In this document: in pieces, positions 7,461 through 15,300 of the stretch
Numbering within the stretch: the first letter of the stretch is position 1
Layout: the number at the start of each line of letters is the position of its first letter
Assembly (NCBI RefSeq): GCF_030695085.1
Contig: NZ_JAUYTS010000177.1
Coordinates: 1 to 32,490 of the forward strand
DNA length: 32,490 bases
Source of the DNA: Falsiroseomonas sp.
GTDB lineage: Bacteria; Pseudomonadota; Alphaproteobacteria; Acetobacterales; Acetobacteraceae
Reading direction: 5' to 3'
Position numbers and translations under genes: made by a program
The notes under the pieces: model-generated
Told to the model about the DNA's origin: nothing
What the model saw: the letters and a program-made list of their open reading frames with translations, nothing else
Database searches by the model: none

Positions 7461-8504
7461 ATGTCCAAGCCGAGAATCCTGACGCCCGCAGGCGCATCCT
7501 TCACCACGGCCGGCGGCGGCTACGCGCTGGAGATGGAGGCGCTGGAGCGGCTCGGCGCGGAGATCGTGGAATGTCCCGCGACGGAGGAAGGCTTCATCGC
7601 CGCGGCGCCGGAGGCCGATGCGGTCTATGCCAAGGGGATGCGGATCTCGGACCGGATGATCAAGGCGCTCACCAAGGCCAAGGTCATCACCTGCGCCACC
7701 GTCGGCGTGGATTACGTGGATGTGGTGGCCGCCACCGCCCAGGGCATCGCCGTGACCAACTGCCCCGATACCTTCATCGAGGAAGTGGCCGACCACGCCA
7801 TGATGCTGCTGCTGGCCACGCATCGCCGCTGCATCGAACAGGACCGCATGGTGCGCGAGGGCCGCTGGACGGAGGGCCGCCCGCAACTTTCAACCGTGCC
7901 ACGGCTGATGGGCCAGACACTCGGCTTCGTCGCCTTCGGCCGCGTGGCGCGCCTGGTGGCGATGCGCGCCCGCGCCTTCGGCCTTCGCATGGTGGCCTAT
8001 GACCCCTTCGTGGATGAGCTGACCATGTCTGCCCTCGGCGTGGTGCCTTGCAGCCTGGACGAGGTGCTGAAGCAGTCCGATTTCGTCTCCATGCACGCGC
8101 CGGCAACACCCGATACCGGCCACATGCTGACCACGCGCCACTTCGCAAAAATGAAGCCCAACGCCATCTTCATCAACACCGGCCGTGGGCCGACGGTGGA
8201 TGAGGCGGCGCTGATCGAGGCGCTGCAATCGAAGCGCATTGCCGGCGCGGGCCTCGATGTGTTCGAGATCGAGCCGGTGAAGACCGACAACCCGCTGCTG
8301 GCCATGCCGCATGTCATCCTGTCCCCGCACAATGCCAGCGCGTCCGCCCGCTTCGATGAGGCGCGGAAGCGGCGTGCGGGGCAGGAGCTGGCACTGGTGC
8401 TTTCGGGGCGCTGGCCGATGTCCTGCGTGAACCCGACGGTGCTGCCGAATTCGGGGCTGCGGCGGTGGCAGCCCTATGCGATGGAGCGGGGGCCGAATAG
8501 CTGA
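7461..8504 (+). CDS. D-isomer-specific 2-hydroxyacid dehydrogenase (CtBP/PGDH-like)
   Basis: A 347-residue NAD-dependent dehydrogenase that interconverts a 2-hydroxy acid and a 2-oxo acid. The catalytic trio is clear: Arg242 (INTGRGPTVDE), Glu271 (GLDVFEIEP) and His290 (LSPHNAS). The substrate-side loop with VGVDYVD (81-87) is also present. The glycine-rich cofactor loop is unusual: GFVAFGRVAR at 155-164 where most members read G-x-x-G-x-G-x-x-G, so two glycines are alanines. I chose the ATG at 7461 because AAAGGGG lies just upstream and the typical N-terminus follows. It is divergent from the SDR gene. Possible roles include phosphoglycerate, glyoxylate/hydroxypyruvate or sugar-acid metabolism linked to the importer upstream; the substrate is not certain. 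Confidence 0.87.
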   Translation: MSKPRILTPAGASFTTAGGGYALEMEALERLGAEIVECPATEEGFIAAAPEADAVYAKGMRISDRMIKALTKAKVITCATVGVDYVDVVAATAQGIAVTNCPDTFIEEVADHAMMLLLATHRRCIEQDRMVREGRWTEGRPQLSTVPRLMGQTLGFVAFGRVARLVAMRARAFGLRMVAYDPFVDELTMSALGVVPCSLDEVLKQSDFVSMHAPATPDTGHMLTTRHFAKMKPNAIFINTGRGPTVDEAALIEALQSKRIAGAGLDVFEIEPVKTDNPLLAMPHVILSPHNASASARFDEARKRRAGQELALVLSGRWPMSCVNPTVLPNSGLRRWQPYAMERGPNS

Positions 8505-8514
8505 GGGCACAGAG

Positions 8515-9375
8515 GTGCCGCGGGTCGCCATCATCGCGAACTGCCAAATGCGCCCGATGGCGGCGCTTTGCGAGGCTATCGGAGAGGCGGTGTCGGTCAC
8601 CGGCGGTTTCGTCGTGCATCTGGCCAAGCGAGAGGATGAGGCTGCGGTCGAGGCGGCTTGCGCCAAAGCCGACCTTGTCTTTTCGCAGCTTGTTCTGGAG
8701 AGCTTCCCCCTGCCCTTCCTGCGCAGTGACAGGCTGCGCGCAGCGCATGGGGAAAAGGTCATCGTGTGGCCCAATCTGTTTTTCCGCGGCCAATGCCCCG
8801 ACCTTTTCTACGCAACCGGCACAGACCGCCTCCGGCTGACCGGGCCACTCACGGAGTACCATCTGGCGTCGGTGCTGGAGGCTTGGCGCGCGGGCGATGG
8901 CGTCGATCGCACGGTGGCCCGGCTATCGGCAGGCGACTTCGACATTGCTGTCGATGCCGCCCGGATTTCGCTCGACCAGCTTCGGCAGAGAGAAACGGCC
9001 TGCGACGTCCGCGCCTCCGACATCATCGAAGCAGCCTGGCGTGAAGAGCATCTCTTCTTCACGTTCAACCATCCGCGCAGCCGGCTGCTGGATACGGTTG
9101 CGCACCGTCTTCTTGCTCAGGCCGGCGTTGCCGCAACCGGCAGACCTGCGTCTGGTTTCAGTGAGCCGTTGGGGCGGATCAGGCCGCCGCTCACGCCCGG
9201 CATGTGCCGACGCTTCGGTCTGGAATTCACCGATTCCCAGGCTGAGATCCGCGGCGTGCCGTATCCCGGCGGGGACGGTCCACCGATCACCTACGAGCTA
9301 CCGGCCCTCGTTGCGGCGTTCTTTCGCGCCTATGACGGCCAGGCTGAGTTGGCACGCACAGCACGGTTGAGCTGA
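8515..9375 (+). CDS. WcbI-family protein (putative polysaccharide acyl/acetyltransferase)
   Basis: A protein of about 286 residues that begins RVAIIANCQMRPMAALC, matching the NCQ signature at the start of WcbI, a capsule-biosynthesis protein of Burkholderia whose structure binds coenzyme A. Further family-like segments are FFRGQCPDLFYATG near 91-104 and FTFNHPRSRLLDTVAHRLL near 182-200. I prefer the GTG at 8515 because GAGGG lies 7 bases upstream and the first strand follows at once. An ATG at 8476 would overlap the preceding gene by 29 bases. It ends 4 bases from the convergent sulfotransferase gene. With the glycosyltransferase nearby, this suggests decoration of a surface polysaccharide. 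The exact reaction is unknown, and acetyl transfer is inferred for the whole family. Confidence 0.75.
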   Translation: MPRVAIIANCQMRPMAALCEAIGEAVSVTGGFVVHLAKREDEAAVEAACAKADLVFSQLVLESFPLPFLRSDRLRAAHGEKVIVWPNLFFRGQCPDLFYATGTDRLRLTGPLTEYHLASVLEAWRAGDGVDRTVARLSAGDFDIAVDAARISLDQLRQRETACDVRASDIIEAAWREEHLFFTFNHPRSRLLDTVAHRLLAQAGVAATGRPASGFSEPLGRIRPPLTPGMCRRFGLEFTDSQAEIRGVPYPGGDGPPITYELPALVAAFFRAYDGQAELARTARLS

Positions 9376-9379
9376 CTGC

Positions 9380-10117
9380 TCAAGTCTCCTGCATCCTGTC
9401 GTGCATCCAGTGCACCAGTTCGAAGATGTGCTGGTCGTGGCGATTGGCCGCGGCGAAACGCGCGGCCAATGCGCCGCCCAGCGCCGCCTCCGCTTCCGCA
9501 ACGCGCGCATCCAGTTCCGTATCGGATTTCGCCGTGGTGTTGGCGCGCACCACCTCGAAGGAAACCGGCCCGACCTGCCGCGACAGCAGCCGGGCAAAGA
9601 CGGACATGGAAAAGGCGTAGGTCTCGACCAGCCCGATGAAGGGAAGCCGCGCGATGCTGGCGAGCGCCGCCATCAACTCCTCATCCGGCGGCGTCGCCGG
9701 TGGCACGAGCTTGTAGGTCTGGAAATTGCGGATCGACCGGTCGCCGGCGCGGTCGAGGAGGACGCGGACATAGCCCGCGAAATCCTCCTGCTTTGCCAGT
9801 CGTGACCCGAAGGTATCCGCCACCTGCTTTCGCTCGAATTCGTAGGCGGAGCGCGCGCGATCCAACGGATGGCGCAGCAATATGATGGGAAGGATGCGGA
9901 CATCGCCCGGGACAAGAAAGGGGGGCCGGAAGGTATGCGATGACAACGCCAGCAGGGCGGGATCCGCCGCCAGGACCGCCGCCAGGTCGGCACCCGTCAA
10001 GTCGCGCCCCGCACCCTCCACGGCACGCCACCGGGCGCCGTAAGCCTGTTCGAGTGCAATATCCACGCTGGTTCCGGCGTTCTTGAACAGGTGGTGGTGT
10101 AGAATCAGGGTTCGCAT
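9380..10117 (-). CDS. Sulfotransferase family protein
   Basis: A 245-residue protein with the two PAPS-binding signatures of sulfotransferases. The 5'-phosphosulfate loop is HHHLFKNAGTSVD (7-19) with Lys12, a variant of the usual H-x-P-K-x-A/G-T-S. The 3'-phosphate motif is IILLRHPLDRARSAYEF (78-94) with Arg82 and Ser90. Such bacterial proteins move sulfate from PAPS to a sugar hydroxyl or small molecule. I chose the ATG at 10115-10117, which has GGAGGG four bases upstream; an extension to 10243 has no such signal. It lies among a WcbI-like gene, a beta-rich protein and a glycosyltransferase, which suggests sulfation of an exported glycan. No PAPS-synthesis genes are in the window. Confidence 0.8.
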   Translation of the reverse strand: MRTLILHHHLFKNAGTSVDIALEQAYGARWRAVEGAGRDLTGADLAAVLAADPALLALSSHTFRPPFLVPGDVRILPIILLRHPLDRARSAYEFERKQVADTFGSRLAKQEDFAGYVRVLLDRAGDRSIRNFQTYKLVPPATPPDEELMAALASIARLPFIGLVETYAFSMSVFARLLSRQVGPVSFEVVRANTTAKSDTELDARVAEAEAALGGALAARFAAANRHDQHIFELVHWMHDRMQET

Positions 10118-10197
10118 TGCGCCCTCCGAACTCCATCGAACAGGGTTTGTAACCGGCCGGCAAGGCATCACCCCTGGGTTTAGGTCGTTGCCAGATG

Positions 10198-10203
10198 TAT
10201 AAC
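10198..10203 (+). promoter_or_regulatory. Possible -10 element (TATAAC) before the 152-residue protein gene
   Basis: TATAAC matches the sigma-70 -10 consensus at five of six positions in a relatively AT-rich stretch about 40 bases before the ATG at 10242. The best-placed upstream hexamer (TGGGTT near 10175) is a poor -35. An inverted repeat AACCT/AGGTT directly overlaps it. The evidence is weak. Confidence 0.3.
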
Positions 10204-10241
10204 CTGTAGTTAGGTTGCGAGGTGCTTTATCGCGGGACTTC

Positions 10242-10700
10242 ATGCAGTCACGAACCGGCCCCCTCTACCGTCTCGGCGCGAGCCTGGGCTTCGATCCGGC
10301 CGGCAGCGGCAACAAATTGCTGGCTTCCGGCTGGTCCGAGCCTGACCCCTCGGGCTTCGTCTGGTCGGATGGGCCGGAGGCGCTGCTGCTGTTCTCCATC
10401 GCCACCCCGGCCCGCGACGTGGCCTGCCAGATGGAGGTGATGCCCTTCATCGTACCCGGGGTCGTCGATGTCCAAAGGCTCGAGATTTTCTTCAATCATT
10501 TCCGGGTCGGCTATGCCGAACTTCGCGAGGGGCGGCAGACCGTGGATGTGTATCTGCCGAGGGAATTGTTCATGCTGCGTGTCGCGGCGCTGAACCTGCA
10601 CCTGCCGGATGGGCGGTCGCCCGCCGATCTCGGCCTCAGCGCGGATCGGCGGCGGCTTGGCCTGGCGCTGTGGTCGCTGCAGATCAGCCCGGTCACATGA
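10242..10700 (+). CDS. Small protein with a predicted beta-rich module of glycosyltransferase gene clusters
   Basis: A protein of 152 residues without signal peptide or membrane segment. It shows the pattern GSGNKLLASGWSEPDPSGF-W-S-G-x-A-L-L-L-F near 19-47 and later RRRLGLALWSLQI near the C-terminus. I recognise this layout from predicted beta-sandwich modules that recur beside or inside alphaproteobacterial glycosyltransferases and related surface-glycan enzymes; its function is not established. The ATG at 10242 is preferred over an in-frame TTG at 10215. It ends 10 bases before the large glycosyltransferase gene, in the same direction, so the two are very likely co-expressed. It might bind glycan or act as a partner subunit, which is inference. 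Confidence 0.65.
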   Translation: MQSRTGPLYRLGASLGFDPAGSGNKLLASGWSEPDPSGFVWSDGPEALLLFSIATPARDVACQMEVMPFIVPGVVDVQRLEIFFNHFRVGYAELREGRQTVDVYLPRELFMLRVAALNLHLPDGRSPADLGLSADRRRLGLALWSLQISPVT

Positions 10701-10710
10701 GGCCCCGCGC

Positions 10711-13305
10711 GTGAACAAAGCCGTCCCCCCCGCCCGCCGCAGCCGTAGCGCGCCCGAACCAGCGGCACCCGAACCGGCTGCACCAGCGCCGGCCACGCCG
10801 GACGCCGCGCTCGCCGCGCCACGCCCGCATGGCGTGGTGGAAGGCTGGACCGAACATGCCGTCTGGGGCTGGGCGCAGGACCCGGCGCGGCCGCATGAGC
10901 CGGTTGCGGTGGAATTGTGGGATGGCGACCAGCTCATCCTGCGACTGCGCGCCGATGTCTATCGCCCCGACGTGCCGGCGGGCGATCAGCCAGGCAGCAT
11001 CTGCGGCTTCAGCCTTCCCTTGCCGCAGCACCTGCTGACCGCGCCGCGGCATGTGCTGCATGTCCGCGTCGCCGGGCAGGAGGAGGATCTGGCGAATTCG
11101 CCGATGATCGTGGAGGCGGAGCGGCCGCCGATCGGCTGGGATGATTTCCTGAACCTGCTGCCGCTGGTCGAATCGCGCGCCGCCGCGGCTACCACCGCGG
11201 TGCAGATGAAGGAATTGCTTGGCCCGGTGATGGGCACGCTCGGCCGGCTGCTGCCGCGGTTCCTCGAGATCGCGGAACAGGGCGGCGAGGCGCGGGCGGA
11301 TGCGACGCTGGACCTGGCGTTCTCATACTCCGACCGGCTTGGCGAATTGCTGCAGGACTTCACCGCACGATACCCGCTGCTGGCCTTCCCGGAGAGTAAT
11401 GCGCCGGAGGTCAGCGTCGTCATCCCGGTCTATGGCAAGTTTGCCTATACCTACCAATGCCTCGCCTCCATGCTGAAGGCGCTGCCCACCACACCCTTCG
11501 AGGTGATCGTGGTGGATGACTGTTCCCCGGACGAGACGCTGTTCCTGCCGAGCGTCACCTCCGGCGCGGTGCGCTACCTTCGCAATGCGCGCAACGGCGG
11601 CTTCATCGCCTCCTGCAACGCCGGGGCGGCGGCCGCGCAGGGGCGCTACCTGCTGTTCCTGAACAACGACACAGAACTGCGCGAAGGCTGGCTGGATGCG
11701 CTGCACGCCACCTTCGCGCTGCGGCCGGATGCCGGGCTGGTCGGGTCCAAGCTACTGTTCCCGAATGGCTCCGTGCAGGAAGCCGGCGGCATCATCTGGC
11801 GGCTGGGCGATGGCTGGAACTATGGCCGCGGCGCGCAGGCGGATGACCCGCGGCTGAACTATCTGCGGGAGGCGGACTACATCTCCGGCGCCTCCATCAT
11901 GGTGCCGAAGGCGCTGTTCGATGAACTCGGCGGCTTCGATACGCATTACAGCCCGGCCTATTACGAGGACACGGACCTCGCCTTCCGCATCCGCAGGCAC
12001 GGGCTGCGCTGCTACTACCAGCCGCTGTCGGAAGTGGTGCACCATGAAGGCATCACCTCCGGCACCGATGTGCAGGGCACCGGCGCCAAGCGCTACCAGC
12101 TTCTCAATGGCCGGAAATTCTTCGACCGCTGGCGTGCCACGCTGGCGCAGCACCGGCTGAATGGGCAGGAGCCGGAGCTGGAGAAGGAACGCGGCGTGAC
12201 CCGCCGCATCCTGTTCATCGATGAGACCACGCCGACACCGGATGAGGATGCCGGGTCGGTCGCAGCCGTCGCCCATATCCAGGCGATGCAGCGGCTGGGC
12301 GCCAAGGTCACCTTCGTGCCGTCGGACAACATGGCGCATCTCGGCGCCATCACGCAGGCCCTCCAGCGTATCGGCGTGGAATGCCTGCACGCGCCCTGGT
12401 ATTGGTCCGTCGAGGAAGTGGTCCGCAAGCGCGGCGCGGAATTCGACGCGGTCTACCTGCACCGCTACGTCAATGCCTTCAAATATGCCGGCGTGCTGCG
12501 GGCGGCCATGCCGCATGCGAAGCTGATCTATTCGGTGGCGGATATCCACCATCTGCGCCTGGAGCGGGAGGCACAGGTCACCGGTTCAGCCGAGGTCGCG
12601 CAGAACGCCGTGGCGCTGAAGACGCGCGAATTGCAGGCGCTGGGCACGGTGGACCAGGTGATCGTCCATTCGGCCTATGAGGGCAGCTACCTGGCCGGCA
12701 TGGTGGATGAGGCGCAGCTGAACATCATCCCCTGGGTGGTGCCCTGCCGCCCCAGCGACGCGCCCTTCGCGGCGCGCAATGGCATTACCTTCCTTGGCGG
12801 CTACCGGCATCCGCCGAATGTGGATGCGGTGGAGTATTTCGTCCGCGACGTGATGCCGCATCTGCGGGAACTGGTGCCGGGCGTGGTCTTCCGCATCGCC
12901 GGATCGCACATGCCGGAACACTTCCACGAATTGGCGGCGCCGGATGTTGTGCTGGAGGGCTTCATCCCGGATCTCCAGCCTTTTTTCGCGCAGCAGAGGC
13001 TCATGGTCGCGCCGCTGCGCTACGGCGCGGGGGTGAAGGGCAAGGTGTTCGAAAGCCTGTCCCGCGGCCTGCCCTGCATCGCCAGCAGCGTTGCGGCGGA
13101 GGGGATGGGGCTGCTGGATGGGGAGGAAATCGCGGTGGCCGACGACCCGCGCGCCATCGCGGAGGCGGTCGCCTGGCTGTACCAGGACGAGGCCGCCTGG
13201 ACGCGGCTTCAGCAGGGCGGGCTCGCCTATATCGAACGCACCTGCTCCGAACATGCGGTAACCGCACGCTTCGCCACCCTGTTCGCGCGGCTTCAGGCAG
13301 GCTGA
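10711..13305 (+). CDS. Bifunctional glycosyltransferase: beta-module, GT2 domain, GT4-like domain
   Basis: An 864-residue protein likely to build a surface polysaccharide. It has a Pro/Ala-rich start, then a beta-rich module near 43-130 (GVVEGWTEHAVWGWA, later GSICGFSLPLP). A GT2 domain with GT-A fold spans about 231-480: SVVIPVYGKFAYTYQCL, the VVDDCSPDE motif, NNDTELREGW and, near 410, YYEDTDLAFRIRRHG, the ED acceptor-side motif. A GT4-like domain with GT-B fold spans about 500-864, with GYRHPPNVDAVEYF and the nucleotide-sugar site GVKGKVFESLSRGLPCIAS near 775. I chose the GTG at 10711 because it begins just after the preceding gene, although its ribosome site is weak; upstream in-frame sequence lies within that gene. 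Acceptor and sugars are unknown. There is no membrane segment, so the product would be handed to an exporter encoded elsewhere. Confidence 0.88.
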   Translation: MNKAVPPARRSRSAPEPAAPEPAAPAPATPDAALAAPRPHGVVEGWTEHAVWGWAQDPARPHEPVAVELWDGDQLILRLRADVYRPDVPAGDQPGSICGFSLPLPQHLLTAPRHVLHVRVAGQEEDLANSPMIVEAERPPIGWDDFLNLLPLVESRAAAATTAVQMKELLGPVMGTLGRLLPRFLEIAEQGGEARADATLDLAFSYSDRLGELLQDFTARYPLLAFPESNAPEVSVVIPVYGKFAYTYQCLASMLKALPTTPFEVIVVDDCSPDETLFLPSVTSGAVRYLRNARNGGFIASCNAGAAAAQGRYLLFLNNDTELREGWLDALHATFALRPDAGLVGSKLLFPNGSVQEAGGIIWRLGDGWNYGRGAQADDPRLNYLREADYISGASIMVPKALFDELGGFDTHYSPAYYEDTDLAFRIRRHGLRCYYQPLSEVVHHEGITSGTDVQGTGAKRYQLLNGRKFFDRWRATLAQHRLNGQEPELEKERGVTRRILFIDETTPTPDEDAGSVAAVAHIQAMQRLGAKVTFVPSDNMAHLGAITQALQRIGVECLHAPWYWSVEEVVRKRGAEFDAVYLHRYVNAFKYAGVLRAAMPHAKLIYSVADIHHLRLEREAQVTGSAEVAQNAVALKTRELQALGTVDQVIVHSAYEGSYLAGMVDEAQLNIIPWVVPCRPSDAPFAARNGITFLGGYRHPPNVDAVEYFVRDVMPHLRELVPGVVFRIAGSHMPEHFHELAAPDVVLEGFIPDLQPFFAQQRLMVAPLRYGAGVKGKVFESLSRGLPCIASSVAAEGMGLLDGEEIAVADDPRAIAEAVAWLYQDEAAWTRLQQGGLAYIERTCSEHAVTARFATLFARLQAG

Positions 13306-13416
13306 TCCGGCGCATCCTCGCCAGGGGTTGTGGGCGCCCCGGTTCCCCCTCGCCCCGCCCTGTGCCACCTTCCGCCCAAGCCCGTGACGTGGGCCAAGAC
13401 GCATCAGGAGACGCGC

Positions 13417-14850
13417 ATGTATCCGGATACCCAGCTTTTCATCGACGGCACCTGGCGCGCCGCGCGCGGCGGCCGCAGCATTCCCGTGCTGAATCCGGCG
13501 ACCGAGGAGGTCATCGGCCAGGTCGCCCATGCCACCACCGACGACCTGGATGAGGCGCTGGAGGCTGCCGCCCGCGGCTTTGCCACCTGGAAGAAGGTCT
13601 CCGCCTTCGATCGCTCCAAGCTGATGCGCAAGGCGGCCGACATCTTCCGCTCTCGCGCCGACGCCATCGCGCATATGATGACGCTGGAGCAGGGCAAGCC
13701 GCTGGCCGAGGCCCGCATGGAGGTAATGGCGGGCGCCGACGTCATCGACTGGTTCGCCGAGGAAGCCCGCCGCGCCTATGGCCGCGTCATCCCGGCCCGC
13801 GCCGAGGGTGTGTACCAGCTTGTGGTGAAGGAACCGGTCGGCCCCGTTGCCGCCTTCACGCCGTGGAACTTCCCGATCAACCAGGTGGTCCGCAAGCTGT
13901 CCGCGGCCCTGGCCACCGGCTGCTCCATCATCGTCAAGGCACCGGAGGAGACCCCGGCCTCGCCGGCCGAGCTGATCCGCGCCTTCGCCGATGCCGGCCT
14001 GCCGAAGGGCGTCGCCAACCTGGTCTATGGCGTGCCGTCCGAGATCAGCGAATACCTGATCCCGCACCCGATCATTCGCAAGGTGACCTTCACCGGCTCC
14101 ACCCCCATCGGCAAGATGCTCTCGGCGCTGGCCGGCCAGCACATGAAGCGGGTGACGATGGAATTGGGCGGCCATGCGCCAGCCATCGTGTTCGACGATG
14201 CGGATCTGGAACTGGCGGCGAAGACGCTGGCCGGGGCCAAGTTCCGCAACGCCGGGCAGGTCTGCGTCTCCCCCACCCGCTTCCTGGTGCAGCAGAAGTC
14301 CTACCCGGAATTCGTCGAGCGCTTCACCGCCCATGCCAAGGGCCTGAAGGTTGGCGCCGGCATGGATGCCGACACGCAGATGGGCCCGCTGGCGCATGAG
14401 CGGCGCGTGCCCTGGGTCGAGGAACTGGTGGCCGATGCCCGCCAGCGCGGCGCGGAGGTTCATACGGGCGGCGGGCGCCTGGGCAACAAGGGCTATTTCT
14501 ACCAGCCCACGGTGCTGACCGGCGTCGGTAAGGATGCCCGCATGATGAATGAGGAGCCGTTCGGCCCCGTCGCCATGATCGCGCCGTTCAGCGATCTCGA
14601 TGAGGTGGTGGACGAGGCGAATCGCCTGCCCTTCGGCTTGGCCGCCTATGCCTTCACGCGCAGCGCCAAGACGGCGAATGCGGTCGCGTCCCGGGTCGAG
14701 TCGGGGATGATGACGATCAACCACCTGGGGCTCGCGCTGCCGGAAGTGCCCTTCGGCGGCATGAAGGACAGCGGCTACGGCTCCGAAGGTGGGTCGGAAG
14801 CGATCGAGGCCTATCTGAACACGAAGTTCGTCAGCCAGGCCGGGCTCTAG
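13417..14850 (+). CDS. NAD(P)-dependent aldehyde dehydrogenase, succinate-semialdehyde dehydrogenase type
   Basis: A 477-residue aldehyde dehydrogenase of normal family length. The conserved elements are TPWNFP (148-153) with Asn151, the cofactor lysine in IIVKAPEE (Lys174), TGSTPIG (226-232), general base Glu249 in MELGGHAP, and nucleophile Cys283 in [11 protein letters not shown]-terminal [15 protein letters not shown] follows near 445. The closest match in style is the GabD/SSADH group, which oxidises succinate semialdehyde to succinate, but related enzymes take other semialdehydes or glycolaldehyde. I chose the ATG at 13417 because AGGAG precedes it by six bases; the longer frame has no support. 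The gene stands alone on the plus strand, with 111 bases upstream in which I see no clear promoter, and converges on the HU-like gene at a palindromic terminator. Confidence 0.9.
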   Translation: MYPDTQLFIDGTWRAARGGRSIPVLNPATEEVIGQVAHATTDDLDEALEAAARGFATWKKVSAFDRSKLMRKAADIFRSRADAIAHMMTLEQGKPLAEARMEVMAGADVIDWFAEEARRAYGRVIPARAEGVYQLVVKEPVGPVAAFTPWNFPINQVVRKLSAALATGCSIIVKAPEETPASPAELIRAFADAGLPKGVANLVYGVPSEISEYLIPHPIIRKVTFTGSTPIGKMLSALAGQHMKRVTMELGGHAPAIVFDDADLELAAKTLAGAKFRNAGQVCVSPTRFLVQQKSYPEFVERFTAHAKGLKVGAGMDADTQMGPLAHERRVPWVEELVADARQRGAEVHTGGGRLGNKGYFYQPTVLTGVGKDARMMNEEPFGPVAMIAPFSDLDEVVDEANRLPFGLAAYAFTRSAKTANAVASRVESGMMTINHLGLALPEVPFGGMKDSGYGSEGGSEAIEAYLNTKFVSQAGL

Positions 14851-14853
14851 CGC

Positions 14854-14883
14854 AAAAGCCGCGGGGGGCGCGCCCCCCGCGGC
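14854..14883 (-). terminator. Perfect 26-bp palindrome, intrinsic terminator of the HU-like gene
   Basis: GCCGCGGGGGGCG (14858-14870) is followed at once by its exact reverse complement (14871-14883). Transcribed from the HU-like gene on minus, the hairpin is followed by TTTT (14857-14854), giving a normal intrinsic terminator. In the plus direction no T-run follows, but the same stem may still help to end the dehydrogenase transcript. It fills most of the 41-base gap between the two convergent genes. Confidence 0.7.
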
Positions 14884-14891
14884 AGCTTGGG

Positions 14892-15203
14892 TCAGGCCTT
14901 GGCGGCCTTGCGCTTGGCCTTCTTCACGCCGGCCAGCGCAGATTCCTTCAGCGCCTTGCTGGCCTTGAAGCGCACAGTCGCGCCGGCCTTCACGGCCACC
15001 TTCTCACCGGTGCGCGGGTTCAGCGCGCTGCGCTTCGCCGTCTCGCGCACACTGAAGGCGCCGAAATCGGGAATGGTGAAGCGCCCGTTCTGGACGATTT
15101 CGCCCTTGATGGCGGCGATGATGTCCGCGGCCAGCCGGCCGGCGGCGTTGGCCGGCATTTCGGTGGACTTGACGATGACGTCCGTCAGAAACTTCTTTGA
15201 CAT
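14892..15203 (-). CDS. HU-family DNA-binding protein
   Basis: A 103-residue nucleoid-associated protein of the HU/IHF family that bends and compacts DNA as a dimer. The family signature region GRFTIPDFGAFSVRE (about 40-54) and NPRTGEKVAVKAGATVRFKA (about 62-81) is present, including the NPRTGE tip of the DNA-wrapping arm. It is longer than the usual 90 residues, because of a Lys/Ala-rich tail (about 88-103) and a slightly altered N-terminal helix region (MPANAAGRLAAD). The start is fixed by AAGGAG 9 bases upstream of the ATG. It seems to have its own promoter and a strong terminator, so it is probably a single-gene transcript. Basic Lys/Ala tails on HU proteins are known to add non-specific DNA contacts. 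Confidence 0.93.
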   Translation of the reverse strand: MSKKFLTDVIVKSTEMPANAAGRLAADIIAAIKGEIVQNGRFTIPDFGAFSVRETAKRSALNPRTGEKVAVKAGATVRFKASKALKESALAGVKKAKRKAAKA

Positions 15204-15227
15204 GCGCTGGCTCCTTGCGAGTTCGGT

Positions 15228-15256
15228 CGCATAGCCGGAACCGGCGCAAATGTCAG
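15228..15256 (-). promoter_or_regulatory. Putative sigma-70 promoter of the HU-like gene
   Basis: On the minus strand CTGACA (15256-15251), five of six matches to the -35 consensus, is followed after exactly 17 bases by TATGCG (15233-15228), a partial -10. Transcription would start near 15221, leaving an 18-base leader that contains the AAGGAG ribosome site. The -10 is weak at its last three positions. Confidence 0.4.
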
Positions 15257-15300
15257 CGTGCGATTCGCGGAAAGCGCGCGGTTTCGCAAAGCCCTTGCAC

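Noticed and set aside
7341..7886. N-terminal extension of the SDR (about 180 extra residues)
   Set aside because: The extra part is antisense to the hydroxyacid dehydrogenase gene. The SDR starts normally at MARLQGKVAWVTGAG with a ribosome site directly upstream.
12586..14724. A 712-codon minus frame opposite the glycosyltransferase and the aldehyde dehydrogenase
   Set aside because: It spans two unrelated genes and an intergenic region, and its translation is His/Arg/Gly-rich, typical of antisense shadows in GC-rich genomes.
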